Positions 5,044 to 5,610 of a DNA stretch of 5,610 nucleotides are shown in pieces. Numbering within the stretch: the stretch's first letter is position 1; each line of letters begins with the position of its first letter. The DNA comes from Candidatus Parcubacteria bacterium. GTDB lineage: Bacteria; Patescibacteriota; Patescibacteriia; JAACEG01. The translations under genes were made by a program, and so were the position numbers. The stretch lies in assembly GCA_023142625.1 (NCBI GenBank), contig JAGLJD010000020.1:1-5610 (forward strand). The letters are read 5' to 3'. Below the pieces are notes generated by a model, which was not told where the DNA came from, did not search any database, and saw only the letters and a list, made by a program, of their open reading frames with translations.

Positions 5044-5100
5044 GCTAGTAATGTCGGTCACCATCTGGGTCACGTCCGCACCAGCGAATAAAGTTAGCAT
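4924..5100 (-). CDS. Major coat protein paralogue A (pVIII-like)
   Basis: This 58-aa protein starts MLTLFAGADVTQMVTDITSG and continues identically to coat B: acidic amphipathic stretch (Asp/Glu about 22-30), membrane/packing helix (about 31-50) and basic end RIIRRKIKI. It is the first of the three coat genes and so probably the most highly expressed. The short N-terminus is more acidic than that of coat B (two Asp against none in the first 17 residues). The pattern with Asp-Ile-Thr ahead of the helix recalls the leaderless Pf3 coat, a similarity by eye only. A small hairpin lies in the 34-nt gap after the 56-aa gene. Start is supported by the sole ATG ahead of the helix. Confidence 0.84.
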   Translation of the reverse strand: MLTLFAGADVTQMVTDITSGITDGFAEWADILLPVIPILMALGFAFWAIRIIRRKIKI

Positions 5101-5117
5101 AAATTTTTATATTTAAT

Positions 5118-5133
5118 AACGCTTATTTGCGTT
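5118..5133 (-). promoter_or_regulatory. Small hairpin ahead of coat A
   Basis: AACGC (5118-5122) and GCGTT (5129-5133) form a 5-bp stem with a 6-nt loop between the 56-aa gene stop and the coat A start. It is too weak to be a terminator alone; it may mark a processing or ribosome-access site upstream of the most abundant protein. Confidence 0.3.
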
Positions 5134-5134
5134 T

Positions 5135-5305
5135 TTAATATTTTTTAAGATATTGTATCAGGCAAAGAAAAAAAATAGCAAAAATAATTATTCCTAATAA
5201 AATCACTGTAGAAAACCAATTATACCATAACATCGCAATTATATCAGTTTCAAAAAAATATTGCGTACTGGTTGAGGTAGTTGTAGAATAGCCGATATAC
5301 TCCAT
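5135..5305 (-). CDS. 56-aa single-helix membrane protein
   Basis: The product starts MEYIGYSTTTSTSTQYFFET, a Ser/Thr-rich exposed part with few charges, has one strong helix at about residues 30-50 and a basic end (QYLKKY). The topology, N-out with a short basic inner tail, is that of coat subunits. It precedes the major coat genes, the place of genes VII and IX in Ff, so a minor coat protein of the leading tip is a reasonable guess. It is larger than pVII/pIX and has no recognisable family. The ATG at 5303-5305 follows an A/T leader without a Shine-Dalgarno, 8 nt after the end of the basic 54-aa frame. Confidence 0.65.
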   Translation of the reverse strand: MEYIGYSTTTSTSTQYFFETDIIAMLWYNWFSTVILLGIIIFAIFFLCLIQYLKKY

Positions 5306-5313
5306 AATTATTT

Positions 5314-5478
5314 TTAGTTAAAACGCGAACGGTATCTCTGACTATTTTTAATATAACTTTTTTTTTTGTTTTTTTTCCAACCGAATTTTTTTTTATATCC
5401 TGTGATTATGCGCGCGCCCTCGCGATCCGCCTGTCTCGCGTACCCGGGCATAATCAATGAAGATTTTAAAATAGGCAT
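5314..5478 (-). CDS. Possible 54-aa strongly basic protein
   Basis: An open frame starting MPILKSSLIMPGYARQADRE encodes 10 Lys and 6 Arg against 2 acidic residues, net about +14, with a Lys-dense centre (29-40) encoded by long A runs. It has no membrane segment. The stop is 8 nt before the next gene, matching operon spacing, and an alternative in-frame ATG lies at 5449-5451. Such a charge fits binding of DNA. Against it, the codons over 5403-5456 are unusually GC-rich because they coincide with a strong dyad, and a promoter-like sequence lies within the frame. It may be a real small DNA-binding gene or just a structured leader that happens to be open. Confidence 0.38.
   Translation of the reverse strand: MPILKSSLIMPGYARQADREGARIITGYKKKFGWKKNKKKSYIKNSQRYRSRFN
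5350..5380 (-). promoter_or_regulatory. Possible promoter ahead of the coat genes
   Basis: On the minus strand TTGGAA (5375-5380) and TATATT (5350-5355) are separated by 19 nt, or 18 with TTATAT. The spacer is two long A-tracts, which tend to bend DNA and raise promoter strength. It would start transcription about 35-40 nt before the 56-aa gene. The match is moderate and the site lies within the possible basic frame. Confidence 0.35.
5403..5456. repeat. GC-rich dyad in AT-rich surroundings
   Basis: TGATTATGC (5403-5411) pairs with GCATAATCA (5448-5456), and inside it CGCGA (5421-5425) with TCGCG (5436-5440) around a 10-nt loop. The 36 bases between the outer arms are mostly G and C, unlike everything around them. 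In a single-stranded phage genome this would be a stable landmark, suiting a replication origin or packaging signal. It overlaps the first third of the possible basic gene. Confidence 0.6.
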
Positions 5479-5484
5479 AAGGTT

Positions 5485-5553
5485 TTTTTAAATTAGTAAT
5501 CTCATAAGCCACGATAATTTATTAAGCGTGGGGCGTAATTGCTAATTTAAAAA
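5485..5553. repeat. Nested inverted repeat next to DnaA box
   Basis: The outer arms TTTTTAAATTAG (5485-5496) and CTAATTTAAAAA (5542-5553) are perfect 12-bp complements; inside them CCACG (5509-5513) pairs with CGTGG (5527-5531) around a 13-nt A/T loop. One base separates the right arm from the DnaA box. Such easily melted cruciforms beside initiator sites are common at replication origins. Confidence 0.6.
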
Positions 5554-5554
5554 G

Positions 5555-5563
5555 TTATCCACA
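5555..5563 (+). promoter_or_regulatory. Consensus DnaA box
   Basis: TTATCCACA is the strongest form of the DnaA-binding consensus TTATNCACA. Only one is found in the window, so it is not a standard multi-box chromosomal origin. Its position, one base from the nested inverted repeat in a gene-free flank, suggests host DnaA helps replication or controls transcription. Chance occurrence is unlikely but possible. Confidence 0.5.
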
Positions 5564-5610
5564 ATTAAAGCATAGCATAAAAATTAAAAATCGTCTATAA
5601 TAAAAAATAC

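Larger units (their letters stand above)
5479..5610. other. Gene-free right flank, candidate origin region
   Basis: No credible gene is seen here on either strand; minus-strand ATGs meet stops within eight codons. It holds the nested inverted repeat and DnaA box described separately. If the molecule is circular this flank joins 1-562 to form the intergenic region. Confidence 0.5.

Noticed and set aside
1..5610. dif-like XerCD attachment site, CRISPR array, tRNA or rRNA
   Set aside because: No 28-bp dif-like two-arm motif was found in the flanks by eye, and there are no regularly spaced repeats, cloverleaf or rRNA segments.

Overview
The window reads as most or all of the genome of a filamentous (inovirus-type, Tubulavirales) phage or episome. 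Every convincing gene lies on the minus strand in one closely packed array of very small genes. The anchors are a Zot/pI-family assembly ATPase (945-1622), a long Cys-containing pIII-like adsorption protein with signal peptide and C-terminal anchor (2485-4185), a three-helix pVI-like protein (2159-2470), three pVIII-like major coat paralogues (4440-4616, 4671-4853, 4924-5100) and a small protein with the size and position of an ssDNA-binding protein (563-856). The names rest on architecture and gene order; no database search was possible.

Transcription order, right to left: a basic 54-aa ORF (5314-5478, uncertain); a 56-aa one-helix protein; coat copies A, B and C; a 33-aa pVII/pIX-like protein; a 58-aa protein with a signal-like N-terminus; pIII; pVI; a 35-aa one-helix protein; a basic 50-aa protein; a 52-aa membrane/charged-tail protein; Zot; and the ssDNA-binding protein. 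Several genes overlap or sit within 4-17 nt of each other, so one or a few polycistronic mRNAs are likely. The first part supplies virion coat and tip proteins, the middle the adsorption end, and the last part export and genome coating.

The flanks (1-562 and 5479-5610) hold no credible gene but much structure. They contain a near-consensus minus-strand promoter (331-359), an intrinsic terminator (418-439), a hairpin with a 19-bp perfect stem (450-512), a three-tier hairpin (109-170), a GC-rich dyad (5403-5456, inside the uncertain ORF), a nested inverted repeat (5485-5553) and a consensus DnaA box (5555-5563). The promoter points off the left edge, which makes sense if the window is a linearised circle and the two flanks form one intergenic region of roughly 700 bp. 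No rolling-circle Rep protein is recognisable.

Host: the sequence is very AT-rich, uses the standard code (TAA, TAG and TGA all end genes) and almost all starts follow A/T-only leaders without a Shine-Dalgarno sequence. The leader style resembles Patescibacteria (CPR, Parcubacteria-like), but that is inference; other AT-rich, SD-poor bacteria such as Bacteroidota are possible. The ssDNA-binding protein gene is the exception, with a near-perfect Shine-Dalgarno and a strong GC hairpin before it.
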